Below are positions 17,409 to 25,765 of a DNA stretch of 64,000 nt, in pieces. A model generated the notes under the pieces. It was not told the origin of the DNA. It saw only the letters and a list, made by a program, of their open reading frames with translations, and made no database searches. Origin of the DNA: Brevibacillus_C sp046036945 (GTDB taxonomy: Bacteria; Bacillota; Bacilli; Brevibacillales; Brevibacillaceae); contig NZ_JBJQOQ010000006.1 of NCBI RefSeq assembly GCF_046036945.1, positions 129,056 through 193,055 of the forward strand. The letters are read 5' to 3'. A program made the translations under genes and the position numbers. Numbering within the stretch: the stretch's first letter is position 1; each line of letters opens with the position of its first letter.

Positions 17409-18764
17409 GCGATTTTTGACGTACTTGTTGATTTTGCGGTTTGCCGTCGACTGGCTGATCCCCAGCTGCTTGGCGAGCATGACGCTGCTCGGATACTTAT
17501 GGTACATCCGGGTGATAAACTCTTTTTCGACCGCTTCCATGTAACGGTCAAATCCGATCGCTTCCCCCTCTTGCATCACGTGTTTTTCTTCGATCAGTTC
17601 CTGATTCAGTTCGATCAACAGATCGTTCGAGGTGATCATCGCCTTTTCGATAAAATTGCGAAGTTCCCTGACGTTTCCCGGCCACTCCTGCTGACTCATC
17701 CAGGCGACAAAGCTCGGGGCAAACTGTTTGTTCATCTTGTATTTGGCATTGAACTCCTCGGTTAGCTGATAGATGAGCGAGACGATCTCCTCCCTTCGTT
17801 CCCGGAGCGGCGGAATCGCGATCTTGATTACGTTGATCCGGTAGTAGAGATCCTCTCTGAATCTCCGCTCTTTGACCAACTGCTCCAAATTTTGATTGGT
17901 GGCGCAGATAATCCGGCAATGCAGCCTGATCCTGGCGTTTCCGCCCACCCGGGTAACCGTTTGGTTTTGCAGGACGGAGAGAAATTTTACCTGCAGGTTT
18001 AGCGGCAGTTCAGCGATCTCGTCGAGGAACAGCGTGCCATGCCCGGCCGATTCGAAATACCCCATTCTCCCGCCTTTTTTGGCACCGGTAAAGGAGCCCT
18101 CTTCATACCCGAACAGCTCCGATTCAATCAGTGACTCCGGGATGGCCCCGCAGTTCACTTCGATAAACGGTTCTTCTCTGCGCTCCGATATCTCGTGGAT
18201 CATGTGGGCCAGCCGGTTTTTCCCCACGCCCGACTCGCCCGTAAGCAGCAGCGTTACGTCAAGATCGGCCACTTTTGAGACGAGGTCCAGCACTTTTTTC
18301 ATCTTGCCGTTTGACAAGTACAGCCCCTGCACATTCTTGCTCTTTAATTCGGCGATCTCCTTCTGAAACAGCAGGATGGTTTTGGCGACCTGATCATTTC
18401 TCTTTTTCAACTGCTCCAGCTCCGTAATGTCCCGGGAAAAACTTAACGTTCCGAGCAGTTGACCGTCTTCAGCAAAGATCGGAAAAGCTGATACGACCAC
18501 TGTCCGCCCCGTCCTGGTCTGCTGTACGAGGGTCTCCCGGTCCCTGCTCTTCAACACCAGCGCGGTCACCGAAGGGCGGAGCACGCCGGCCTCTTCCAGA
18601 GCGAACACATTCTGCTCCAGGATCTCCTTCGCCTCGATCCCGTACAGATCACTGCAGGAAGGGCTGACGGCCCGCACGTTTCCCAAGTGGTCCGTGATGA
18701 ATATCTCGTCAAACGTATGCTGAATGATCAGCCGCAGCAGCAGCTCTGCATGTTCGTGCAGCAT
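17391..18764 (-). CDS. PAS-domain sigma-54-dependent transcriptional activator
   Basis: A 457-residue enhancer-binding protein with an N-terminal PAS sensor (about residues 8-120) and a short linker helix. The AAA+ domain follows, with Walker A GESGVGKN (176-183), the sigma-54 contact loop GSFTGA (223-228) and Walker B GTLFLDEI (243-250). A C-terminal helix-turn-helix is at about 430-450 (MLAKQLGISQSTANRKINKY). It hydrolyses ATP to open sigma-54 promoters. A perfect -24/-12 promoter and a palindromic site lie just downstream, making the ureohydrolase-symporter operon its evident target. The start has GGGGGGACGAGC upstream. Confidence 0.9.
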   Translation of the reverse strand: MLHEHAELLLRLIIQHTFDEIFITDHLGNVRAVSPSCSDLYGIEAKEILEQNVFALEEAGVLRPSVTALVLKSRDRETLVQQTRTGRTVVVSAFPIFAEDGQLLGTLSFSRDITELEQLKKRNDQVAKTILLFQKEIAELKSKNVQGLYLSNGKMKKVLDLVSKVADLDVTLLLTGESGVGKNRLAHMIHEISERREEPFIEVNCGAIPESLIESELFGYEEGSFTGAKKGGRMGYFESAGHGTLFLDEIAELPLNLQVKFLSVLQNQTVTRVGGNARIRLHCRIICATNQNLEQLVKERRFREDLYYRINVIKIAIPPLRERREEIVSLIYQLTEEFNAKYKMNKQFAPSFVAWMSQQEWPGNVRELRNFIEKAMITSNDLLIELNQELIEEKHVMQEGEAIGFDRYMEAVEKEFITRMYHKYPSSVMLAKQLGISQSTANRKINKYVKNRLVKND

Positions 18765-18775
18765 GCTCGTCCCCC

Positions 18776-18818
18776 CTAGTCATTTATGAACACATAATAT
18801 TCAAAAATGACTAAATAG
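18776..18818. promoter_or_regulatory. Inverted TAGTCATTT sites at the activator gene promoter
   Basis: TAGTCATTTATGAA (18777-18790) and TTCAAAAATGACTA (18800-18813) are inverted copies matching at 13 of 14 positions, separated by 9 bp. They lie directly upstream of the sigma-54 activator gene. The same half-site, TAGTCATTTTTGA, occurs in the palindrome at 17391, which suggests autoregulation. Confidence 0.65.
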
Positions 18819-18833
18819 TAAAGTTATTCGTCT

Positions 18834-18871
18834 CAAAAACGGCGAAAGGGACAGCCGATAACAGCTGCCCC
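18834..18871 (-). terminator. Terminator after the small membrane peptide gene
   Basis: On the minus strand GGGGCAGC pairs with GCTGTCCC (one mismatch) across an 8-base loop. A T-rich stretch including TTTTT follows. It closes the nucleoside-recognition protein / peptide transcription unit. Confidence 0.6.
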
Positions 18872-18897
18872 TGGATATACCTGGTTCATATTCTCTC

Positions 18898-18975
18898 TTA
18901 GATCACGCTGACGAGGACAACGAGCGTGATCAGAAGCGTACCGCCCACAATCAGTGCTGTATTGCTCGTACTCAT
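18898..18975 (-). CDS. 25-residue hydrophobic small membrane protein
   Basis: A short frame too small for ordinary gene callers. It begins at ATG after GGGAGGGAAAGGT, encodes 25 residues and ends TAA just before a terminator. Residues 1-7 are polar (MSTSNTA) and residues 8-25 form one uninterrupted hydrophobic helix, so it should sit in the membrane. It lies 31 bp after the nucleoside-recognition membrane protein gene on the same strand and may be an accessory subunit of it. No family is recognised; function unknown. Confidence 0.6.
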   Translation of the reverse strand: MSTSNTALIVGGTLLITLVVLVSVI

Positions 18976-19006
18976 ACCTTTCCCTCCCCCATGGCTCCTT
19001 TGCCGC

Positions 19007-19957
19007 TTACAACATCTGCTCCCGCTTGGCCTGCCGCGACCTCGCTTCGATCAGCGACCATATCCTGGCGGTTGCGACGGTGATCGCAAACGCCCCGACC
19101 ACCCTCAACAGCAGCAAGTACAGCACGTTGATTCCCAATGGGACGAACAGCAGCGTATCTTCGATTACGGCATGGCAAGCGACCAAAAAAATCGCCGTCA
19201 GATACAAGTCCTTTTTGGACAGGTTGTCTTCCTTTGCCGCCTGGATGATCACGCCCGCGCCGTAGGCGATCCCAAAGGTCAGGCCGGCGATAAACGTCAC
19301 ACCGGTGTTTTCCGACACGCCGAGCAGCCGCGTAAACGGGGTGAGCTTGCGAGCCAGGTAAGGCAAAACTTTCAAATCCTTTAACAGTTGAATGCCCATC
19401 ATCAGCGGGATGACAATGATCGCCAACTGAACGATCGCCAGGCATGCCGTCTTTACTCCCAGCAGGCAAATGCTGAGCCAGCCGTCCACCGCCTCCTGCT
19501 GGGGAACCATCCCGTACTGGGCCATCTCTCCCCCGCCATTCCAAAACAGGTGAATCAGCAGTCCCGACACAATGGCAAGACCGAGCCGGACCGTGATGAA
19601 AATCCAGCTTTTGACCCCGATTTTGCTGGCGATCGCTGTCTCGATCGGCAAACTGTGTGAAAAACTTAACATGATCGATAAAATAAAGACCTGTTTTACT
19701 TCCAGCGCCATCGTAAACATCGCGCCGATCGCCGCGTACAAATTGAGCACATTCCCCAACACGAGGACTACCGCCGCATCTCCTGGCAGTCCGAACATCC
19801 CCATCATCGGTTCAAACAAACGGACAATCCAACCGAGCAGCGGGGTGTGCTGCAAGATTGTGACGAGCAAAGTAATGGGAAAAATAACTTTTCCCAGTTT
19901 GTAGGTTGTGGCAACACCGGTGCGAATCCCTTGCCGCCACGTCTCTCTGGTAACCAT
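19007..19957 (-). CDS. Nucleoside-recognition (Gate) domain membrane protein
   Basis: A protein of about 316 residues with eight or more hydrophobic segments and two Gate/nucleoside-recognition repeats (FPITLLVTILQ with NVLNLYAAIGAMFTMAL; then GLTFGIAYGAGVIIQAA). The family includes SpmA/SpmB and YjiH-like proteins of uncertain transport role. I favour the ATG at 19957 over 19975 because AGGGAG lies at normal distance. It has its own promoter and a long structured leader (20004-20094), and a 25-residue membrane peptide gene follows. The cargo is unknown. Confidence 0.75.
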   Translation of the reverse strand: MVTRETWRQGIRTGVATTYKLGKVIFPITLLVTILQHTPLLGWIVRLFEPMMGMFGLPGDAAVVLVLGNVLNLYAAIGAMFTMALEVKQVFILSIMLSFSHSLPIETAIASKIGVKSWIFITVRLGLAIVSGLLIHLFWNGGGEMAQYGMVPQQEAVDGWLSICLLGVKTACLAIVQLAIIVIPLMMGIQLLKDLKVLPYLARKLTPFTRLLGVSENTGVTFIAGLTFGIAYGAGVIIQAAKEDNLSKKDLYLTAIFLVACHAVIEDTLLFVPLGINVLYLLLLRVVGAFAITVATARIWSLIEARSRQAKREQML

Positions 19958-20003
19958 CCGGCTCCCTCTCTCCATTTTTTCTCTGCGGTTGCGTTTGACA
20001 ACC

Positions 20004-20094
20004 AAAAGCAGGGTGCCTGGAGGTAAGACAACCTGTTCCAGGAATCACCCTGCTTTTTTCTGTCTATTATAACCATTTTGAATTTGTCAATCAA
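20004..20094 (-). promoter_or_regulatory. Sigma-A promoter plus 5'-leader hairpin
   Basis: On the minus strand TTGATT (20089-20094), a 17-bp spacer and TATAAT (20066-20071) form a promoter. The transcript would begin near 20059 and fold at once. GCAGGGTG pairs with CACCCTGC, CCTGG with CCAGG beyond a 3-base bulge, and AGGT with ACCT around a short loop; TTTT follows. Only about 45 bases remain to the gene start. An attenuator or ligand-responsive leader is possible, but it matches no riboswitch I recognise. Confidence 0.65.
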
Positions 20095-20095
20095 C

Positions 20096-20120
20096 AAAAA
20101 AGGGACGAATCACGTCCCTT
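20096..20120 (-). terminator. Terminator of the AroM operon
   Basis: The minus-strand stem AGGGACG/CGTCCCT with a 5-base loop is followed by six T residues, 5 bp after the AroM-family stop codon. Confidence 0.88.
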
Positions 20121-20124
20121 CCCA

Positions 20125-20799
20125 TTAGATCATTTCCGACACCAATTTTCCGATCAGTGCATTTGACAGGATCACCGGCAAACCGGAAGCCCTCGATACC
20201 AGCTCTCTCGCTTCTTCCGTATACCCCATGCAGTCCAGCAAAATGAGATCCGCCTTTTCCTTTAATTCATCGGCCGCCTGCTCCATTTTTTCCCGGTCGT
20301 TGTGATAGGGAGAAGCGACGGCAAAGGCGGGAGTCATCCCGTAGGGGAGATACTTTGGCTTCAGGTTTTCCTTTTGCTCGGGCAGCGGCACCAATACGCC
20401 AAGCCGCCGTTCCCCCGCCAATGCTTTGACTGTCGGCGGGATGATGTGATCCGGCTCGATCAGGTAAGACTGCCTGGTGGCCAGTCCCGGAAAGACGCCG
20501 GTGCAGAGCAGCAGGATTTGTTTGATGCCCATCTCTTCCAACTGGTAGATTTTCTCTTGCAGGATGGGCTGGATTTTCTCGCGTGACATCACGACATTGT
20601 CGCCGTTGGTCAAACGGGAGGTGAGGACGTAATCCCCGGGCTCAGGGGCCAAATTTTGTTCGATCCATTCCTTCGTCAAACCGTCCAGCACCCCTGATTG
20701 GACGAGTTCCGCCCGTCCGTCCATATACTTCTCGATAATCGGCGCCACGTCTGTGCGCGGTGCCTGCCCAATCGTTATCATGCCCAGTTTTTTCATCAT
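20125..20799 (-). CDS. AroM family protein
   Basis: A 224-residue cytoplasmic protein with the AroM pattern: the N-terminal motif ITIGQAPRTDV, a central LLLCTGVFPGL and a late LLDCMGYTEEAREL. The fold resembles Asp/Glu racemase-type enzymes, with cysteines in the central and late motifs. AroM was named for proximity to shikimate genes in E. coli and its reaction is unknown. The start overlaps the stop of the preceding small gene by 4 bp. The operon order is nitroreductase, small protein, AroM. Confidence 0.82.
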   Translation of the reverse strand: MMKKLGMITIGQAPRTDVAPIIEKYMDGRAELVQSGVLDGLTKEWIEQNLAPEPGDYVLTSRLTNGDNVVMSREKIQPILQEKIYQLEEMGIKQILLLCTGVFPGLATRQSYLIEPDHIIPPTVKALAGERRLGVLVPLPEQKENLKPKYLPYGMTPAFAVASPYHNDREKMEQAADELKEKADLILLDCMGYTEEARELVSRASGLPVILSNALIGKLVSEMI

Positions 20800-21122
20800 G
20801 CTTCTTCTCCCTCGCTTTCCTTCAAAGTTGATCTCACCAGCAAGTGAATGGCTTCGTCCAACGCTTGGGAAAAGCCTTCCGGGTCCATCGCCCGCCAGCG
20901 GTTCTCCCGAATCACTGTCAGAGTCTCATCTAATTCCTCATCCGCAAGCCCCAGTTCCCGCATCAGTGCTACGGATTTCTCCATGGCATCCACCATCCGC
21001 ATGGGACCGTAGGAGGCCGGCTCGCGGTACAAGCCTCTGGCACTTGTCAAAACATAGGCGACATAATCCCGAAGCAGCCTGCGCAGTTCCTCCTTAGTCG
21101 CGGTATTCTCCATACCGGTCAT
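20796..21122 (-). CDS. Small helical protein, DUF6092-like
   Basis: A 108-residue, strongly helical acidic protein with no membrane segment. It starts ATG after GGAGGTGATCTCGT. It overlaps the end of the nitroreductase gene by 29 bp and the start of the AroM gene by 4 bp, so all three are translated in a coupled way. The spacing of Arg, Tyr and Leu residues (LLRDYVAYVLTSARGLY) recalls the DUF6092 group, but I am not certain of that family. Function unknown. Confidence 0.65.
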   Translation of the reverse strand: MTGMENTATKEELRRLLRDYVAYVLTSARGLYREPASYGPMRMVDAMEKSVALMRELGLADEELDETLTVIRENRWRAMDPEGFSQALDEAIHLLVRSTLKESEGEEA

Positions 21123-21624
21123 ACGAGATCACCTCCCTCGCCGCTTTGCTGTTCTTCGGTCTCGGCGGCTGGTCCGCATATCCCAGGCTGATCAGCAGCT
21201 CCGGTTCTACATCCTGCGGAAGACCGAGGATTTCCTTGATCGCCTGTTGGTGAAACGAACGTACCGGGCAGCTGCCGAGCCCCAGAGACTGGGTTGCCAG
21301 CAGCACATACGCTGCCGTAATGCCCAAATTGACAAACCGCAGCACTTCGGCCGTGTCGATACCGCCCCGCTGCAGCGCTTCCGTCTGGTTGGAGCACAGG
21401 ACCAGCACAGCGGCAGGCTGCCCGGACAAGCCTTGGGCAAACCGTTTCATTCGCCGCAGCTGCAGAGGATCCTGTACGACCACAAAGTGGGATTCCTGGG
21501 CATTGCTCCCCGACGGGCTGTGCAGAATGGCGTCTTTGATCGCATCGATTGCTTCCGGCGGGAGCGCCTGAGGTTTGAACGAACGGGTACTTCTCCTGGT
21601 TCGGATCGCTTCTCGTACATCCAC
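21094..21624 (-). CDS. Nitroreductase-family flavoprotein
   Basis: A 176-residue NAD(P)H-dependent FMN oxidoreductase. It shows the FMN-phosphate motif RTRRSTRSF near the N-terminus, SPSGSNAQ at about residue 38, and the late LGLGSCPVRSF and SLGYADQPPRPK segments. I choose the GTG at 21624, preceded by GAGGGGTCAAAT, because it gives the normal family N-terminus (VDVREAIRTRRS). Upstream ATG codons lack ribosome binding sites. It is the first gene of the operon with the small helical protein and AroM. The substrate is unknown. Confidence 0.85.
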   Translation of the reverse strand: MDVREAIRTRRSTRSFKPQALPPEAIDAIKDAILHSPSGSNAQESHFVVVQDPLQLRRMKRFAQGLSGQPAAVLVLCSNQTEALQRGGIDTAEVLRFVNLGITAAYVLLATQSLGLGSCPVRSFHQQAIKEILGLPQDVEPELLISLGYADQPPRPKNSKAAREVISYDRYGEYRD

Positions 21625-21960
21625 ATTTGACCCCTCGCTTTCACTCATCATCTTCGCTGACACTTCTAGGGCCCGAAGATTTACACGATATTTCAAAATA
21701 ATTTTATCCCTTTTTGAGATGCTCCTGCCATATGCATGCCGGACAAAAATAGCAGACGCGTTTTGTGCCGCCTCACAAAAAGGAAACAGCCCTCCGCGGT
21801 AAACCATGCCGTCCTGACCCGAAAAGAAATCCGGAAATATGTCAGAAAAAACCATTTGCAAACAAAAATCCTGATTCCCGACGACGGGGAAACATTATTC
21901 TTTTAGCCTCATTCCCTCCTGGAAACTGGTTACGCTATAGCCAGGAGGTGACCAATTTCC

Positions 21961-22137
21961 ATGAGCGACAAAGAAACAGGGAATCCATCTGCCAGAGAGG
22001 AAGCGGTATACGCCAGGGAAGATACGCTGCCCGTCGGCTCGACCGACAAATCGCGGGCACACGCCGGAGAACCTGACGAACAGTACCCGATTCCAGCCGC
22101 CCGGCCGATCCCCTGGCAGGAAAATCCGTCCGGATGA
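21961..22137 (+). CDS. 58-residue hydrophilic protein of unknown function
   Basis: The ATG has a near-perfect CAGGAGGTGACC upstream, and 58 codons run to TGA, with an intrinsic terminator five bases later. The product is polar and charged, Pro-rich near the C-terminus (YPIPAARPIPWQ), and without Cys or membrane segments. Its ribosome binding site and its own terminator make it a convincing small gene. I do not recognise a family. The composition is compatible with a small spore or stress protein, but nothing proves it. Confidence 0.6.
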   Translation: MSDKETGNPSAREEAVYAREDTLPVGSTDKSRAHAGEPDEQYPIPAARPIPWQENPSG

Positions 22138-22142
22138 AGGAC

Positions 22143-22173
22143 AAAGCCGTGACCTCGAGGTTGCGGCTTTTAT
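22143..22173 (+). terminator. Terminator of the 58-residue protein gene
   Basis: AAAGCCG/CGGCTTT arms with an inner ACCT/AGGT pairing are followed by TTTTAT. Confidence 0.75.
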
Positions 22174-22194
22174 ATGAAGATCGGCGGCTGCCGC

Positions 22195-23262
22195 TTACCT
22201 TTCCAAATCACTTGCGGGGTTCACCGGCAGACATACGGTAAAGGAAGTACCTTGCCCCAGGCTGCTTTGGACATAAATCTCTCCCTTGTGCATCTCGACA
22301 ATCTTCTTTGCGATCGACAGACCCAAGCCGCTCCCGCCGACCGTGCGATTCCGCGACTTATCCGCCTTGTAAAACCGCTCAAAAATATGCTCCTGATCCT
22401 CCGGGGCAATCCCGCTCCCGGTATCGCTGATCCGCACGATAGCCTCGCTGCCGCTTCTCGCCAATTGAATGCTGATCTCTCCGCCGTTTGGCGTAAATTT
22501 AATGCTGTTGCTGATCAGGTTGACCCACACCTGGCTCAACAGTTCTTCGTCGGCAGTTACGGTGATTTCAGCAAGAGAAATATCCATCTCCAGCGCTTTT
22601 TCGGTCCACTGCGGTTCACATGCCAGCACGAGCTTTCGCAGCTGTCTGTCCAGGCGGTACGGCTTCGGCTCGAACGGGTGGTGTTCCGATTCGAGCGAGG
22701 TAAGCTTGAGCAGATTCTCGCTGAGCTTGGACAGCCGCTTGCACTCGGTCTCGATGATGCCAAGATAGTGTTTTCGCTCTTCGGGTGTAAGCTCATCATT
22801 TTGCAGGGCAAGTGCAAAGCCGCTGATCGAAGTCAATGGGGACTGAATTTCGTGGGAGACATTGGAGATGAATTCCTGGCGCATCTGCTCCAGCTCGCTC
22901 AACTGGACCGCCATGTGGTTGATGCTTTCCGCCAGCTGGCTAAACGGATCGTTCCTGCCCTGGTCGACTTGTACCTTGACGTTAAAATCTCCCTTGGCGA
23001 TCCGCCGCAGCGCGTCGATGAATATCATGAAAAAGGCCGTCTGCCGCGGACGCATGATCGTGCCGATAATCCAAATAGACAGCATGAAGAAAACAGATCC
23101 GAGAACGGAGGTAGACAACTGCTTGGAGAAGTCGGACGGATGGAAGCCAAATCGGGCGATGATGTAGGTGGTGAGAAAATAAGCGGCCGCCAAACAGAGA
23201 ACGCTGTACAGGATGATAGAGATGATGCCCGCTGTTCGCTTGACTCTTTCCAACCTTTTCAA
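22195..23262 (-). CDS. Sensor histidine kinase
   Basis: A 355-residue membrane kinase with two transmembrane segments (about residues 12-36 and 51-70). A short extracytoplasmic loop of about 15 residues lies between them, followed by a HAMP-like linker and the phosphoacceptor H137 in FISNVSHEIQSPL. The ATPase domain shows NLISNSIKFTPNGG, DTGSGI and GGSGLGLSIAK. Such a short sensor loop is typical of kinases that sense within the membrane or through a transporter. Its start overlaps the response-regulator stop by 4 bp, and both follow an ABC exporter gene. Confidence 0.9.
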   Translation of the reverse strand: MKRLERVKRTAGIISIILYSVLCLAAAYFLTTYIIARFGFHPSDFSKQLSTSVLGSVFFMLSIWIIGTIMRPRQTAFFMIFIDALRRIAKGDFNVKVQVDQGRNDPFSQLAESINHMAVQLSELEQMRQEFISNVSHEIQSPLTSISGFALALQNDELTPEERKHYLGIIETECKRLSKLSENLLKLTSLESEHHPFEPKPYRLDRQLRKLVLACEPQWTEKALEMDISLAEITVTADEELLSQVWVNLISNSIKFTPNGGEISIQLARSGSEAIVRISDTGSGIAPEDQEHIFERFYKADKSRNRTVGGSGLGLSIAKKIVEMHKGEIYVQSSLGQGTSFTVCLPVNPASDLER

Positions 23263-23933
23263 GCCAGTACCTCCAGGCGGTATCCTAATCCGCGAACCGT
23301 CCTGATTTTAAACGAATGCTCGGATTCCGGAAACTTCTCCCGCAGCCGCTTGATATGGACATCGACCGTCCGTTCATCGCCCTCGTAGTCATACCCCCAG
23401 ATCTGCTCGATCAACTGTTCCCGCGACAAGGTCTTGCCCGGATTGCCGGCCAGCTTGAACAGGAGCTCAAACTCTTTTCGCGGCAGCGCCAAGCTTTTTC
23501 CCCGGACGGAGATTTCATAGGTTTTGCGGTCGAGCAGCAGCTCGTTGATCTGCACAGTCTGGGACGCCGCGATCCGGTAGCGCTTCAGCAGCGCCTTCAC
23601 GCGGGCGACGAGCTCCAACGGTTCAAACGGCTTGACCAGATAGTCGTCCGTGCCAAGCTCAAACCCTTTTACCTTTTGCATGGTCTCCCCTTTGGCCGTC
23701 AGCATGAGCAGAGGAAGGTCGTAATGCGCCCTCAGCTCGCGGCACAGCTGCCAGCCGTCCATATTGGGCATCATCACGTCGAGGATGACCAGGTCTGCTT
23801 TAACCGACTCGAGCGTGGAGAGGGCCTCCACGCCGTCGGAGGCCTCATACGTGTCAAAGCCTTCTTGCTGCAGAAAATGACTGACCAATTCCCGGATATG
23901 CGGATCGTCGTCGACTACCAGTATTTTCGTCAT
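23259..23933 (-). CDS. OmpR/PhoB-family response regulator
   Basis: A 224-residue regulator with a receiver domain (D9-D10, phosphoacceptor D52 in LVILDVMMP, K at LVKPF) and a C-terminal winged helix (DVHIKRLREK, VRGLGYRL). It starts within the stop region of the ABC exporter gene (4-bp overlap) and overlaps the kinase gene downstream by 4 bp. A tandem 11-bp repeat upstream of the exporter gene (25766-25790) is the type of site this family binds, so it may control its own operon. Confidence 0.92.
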   Translation of the reverse strand: MTKILVVDDDPHIRELVSHFLQQEGFDTYEASDGVEALSTLESVKADLVILDVMMPNMDGWQLCRELRAHYDLPLLMLTAKGETMQKVKGFELGTDDYLVKPFEPLELVARVKALLKRYRIAASQTVQINELLLDRKTYEISVRGKSLALPRKEFELLFKLAGNPGKTLSREQLIEQIWGYDYEGDERTVDVHIKRLREKFPESEHSFKIRTVRGLGYRLEVLA

Positions 23934-25705
23934 ATCTCCTGCACCAGCTCCTTTTCACTCATCCGCAATTGCTGCTGGGCAAATTCACGGTACATCTCGT
24001 GAGAGCGCAGCAGTTCTTCGTGTGTTCCCACTCCGGTGATCCGCCCCTTGTCTAAAAACAGGATCTGATCGGCGTCCACAACCGTGGAGAGGCGATGGGC
24101 AATCACAAGAGTCGTCCGTCCTCGCATCAGGTTGTTCAACGCCTTCTGCACGACGAATTCCGATTTGCTGTCAAGGCTTGACGTCGCTTCATCCAGCATG
24201 AGGATTTTCGGGTCGCGCAAGAGCGCCCGGGCGATGGCGATCCGCTGGCGCTGCCCGCCTGACAGCTTGATTCCGCGTTCTCCGACTTCCGTATCATATC
24301 CATCGGGAAGATCATCAATAAATTGATCAGCGTAAGCCATCTTGGCTGCCTGCTTCAATTCATCGTCACTGACGGTGCGCTCCATGCCGTAACAGATATT
24401 CTCGCGGATCGTACCGGCGACCAGCGGGCTCTCCTGTGACACGTAACCGATCTGGCTTCGCCACGACTGCAGTGAAAAATTCGCGATCGGTTCTCTTCCC
24501 AAGTGTATCACGCCCTCTGCCGGTTGATAGTACCTTTCCAGCAGGGAAAACAAGGATGTCTTTCCGCTCCCGCTCGGGCCTACGATCGCCGTCACTTTCC
24601 CCGGCTCTACGGCGAAGCTGACCCCTTGTAAAATGACTTCACCCGGTTTATAGGCGAACGTTACGCCATCCAGTACGATCGGTTGGCTGGTGTCCTCCAG
24701 CGTGCGTCCGGTCGTGTAATCTTCTTCCGGAGCGTTCAGCGTCTCGATGATCCGCGTCGTCGCGCCCATCGCTTTTTGAAACTCGGTAAAGAAAGCGGTC
24801 AATTGCGTCATGGGAATGACGATCTGAAACAGGTAGAGGATAAACGCAACCAGATCGCCTGCCGTCATCGCCCCGGAGGAGACCCTCATCCCGCCGTACC
24901 CGATGATCACGACCAACAGCATCATCAGGACGAACATGATCACTGGGCCAATCAGCGCCTGGACTTTCGCTTCTTTCAAACCGAATCGAAACAGATTGGT
25001 GATCCCCTGCTTTCCGCGCTTGTACTCCACCGGTTCGGCGTTTGACGCCTTGACGAGGCGGATCTCCGACAACACCTGTGTCAGGATTGCTGTAAACTTC
25101 GCTGTTTCATCCTGCATCTGGATGGAAATGCTGTGCATTCTTTTTCCCAAAGGACCCAGGATCAGCATCGACAGCGGCACGGCTGTCAGCATCAGCAAAG
25201 TCATTCTCCAGTCGAGCGCAAGCAGAATGATGACGGATCCTACGATCGAGATGATCCCGGTAAAAAAGTTCGTCAAGTGGTCGGTGATCAGTCCCTTGAC
25301 CACGCCCGTGTCGTTCGTCATCCGGCTGATCGTCTCCCCTGTATGGTGATCGTCCGAATAAGACACAGGCAGTGCGAGCAGCTTCTTCCACAGCCGGTCC
25401 CTGAGGCCAGCGACGATCTTTTGTCCGAAGTGATTTAACAGGTAAATTGACAGCCCCCCGGAAATCGCCTGGGCGATAAAGGCTATGATCAGGATCGTAA
25501 TCTGCCCGCTGCCGATTGAAGACAAGGAAAAACTGTTCACCAGATTTTTTGTAAACAGCGGAACGGCAAGTCCGGCTGCGGTAGCCACGAGACTCAGGAA
25601 CAGCGCCACATACATCGGCAGCACCGGAGGCTTCGTCTGCTTGATCAAATGTAAAAATTGACGCCAGTCACCCGTCTTTTGCACATTCTTCCGATTTATT
25701 TTCAT
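23930..25705 (-). CDS. ABC exporter half-transporter (MDR type)
   Basis: A 591-residue fused exporter. About six transmembrane helices occupy residues 20-310, and the nucleotide-binding domain has Walker A GPSGSGKTS, signature LSGGQRQRIAIARAL and Walker B ILMLDEATSSLD. It probably works as a homodimer moving lipids, peptides or drugs outward. The ATG at 25705 with GGGGAG upstream is preferred; the longer frame adds 39 unlikely residues. The coupled two-component system suggests induction by an antimicrobial or envelope stress. Confidence 0.9.
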   Translation of the reverse strand: MKINRKNVQKTGDWRQFLHLIKQTKPPVLPMYVALFLSLVATAAGLAVPLFTKNLVNSFSLSSIGSGQITILIIAFIAQAISGGLSIYLLNHFGQKIVAGLRDRLWKKLLALPVSYSDDHHTGETISRMTNDTGVVKGLITDHLTNFFTGIISIVGSVIILLALDWRMTLLMLTAVPLSMLILGPLGKRMHSISIQMQDETAKFTAILTQVLSEIRLVKASNAEPVEYKRGKQGITNLFRFGLKEAKVQALIGPVIMFVLMMLLVVIIGYGGMRVSSGAMTAGDLVAFILYLFQIVIPMTQLTAFFTEFQKAMGATTRIIETLNAPEEDYTTGRTLEDTSQPIVLDGVTFAYKPGEVILQGVSFAVEPGKVTAIVGPSGSGKTSLFSLLERYYQPAEGVIHLGREPIANFSLQSWRSQIGYVSQESPLVAGTIRENICYGMERTVSDDELKQAAKMAYADQFIDDLPDGYDTEVGERGIKLSGGQRQRIAIARALLRDPKILMLDEATSSLDSKSEFVVQKALNNLMRGRTTLVIAHRLSTVVDADQILFLDKGRITGVGTHEELLRSHEMYREFAQQQLRMSEKELVQEI

Positions 25706-25765
25706 TTCGCTTCTCCCCAAACCATCTATTTTTATCAGCCAGCCGGCGAAAACAATCATACGACA

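Noticed and set aside
20004..20057. T-box element because of the AGGGTG motif
   Set aside because: The T-box antiterminator sequence and specifier stem are absent; only a simple tiered hairpin is present.
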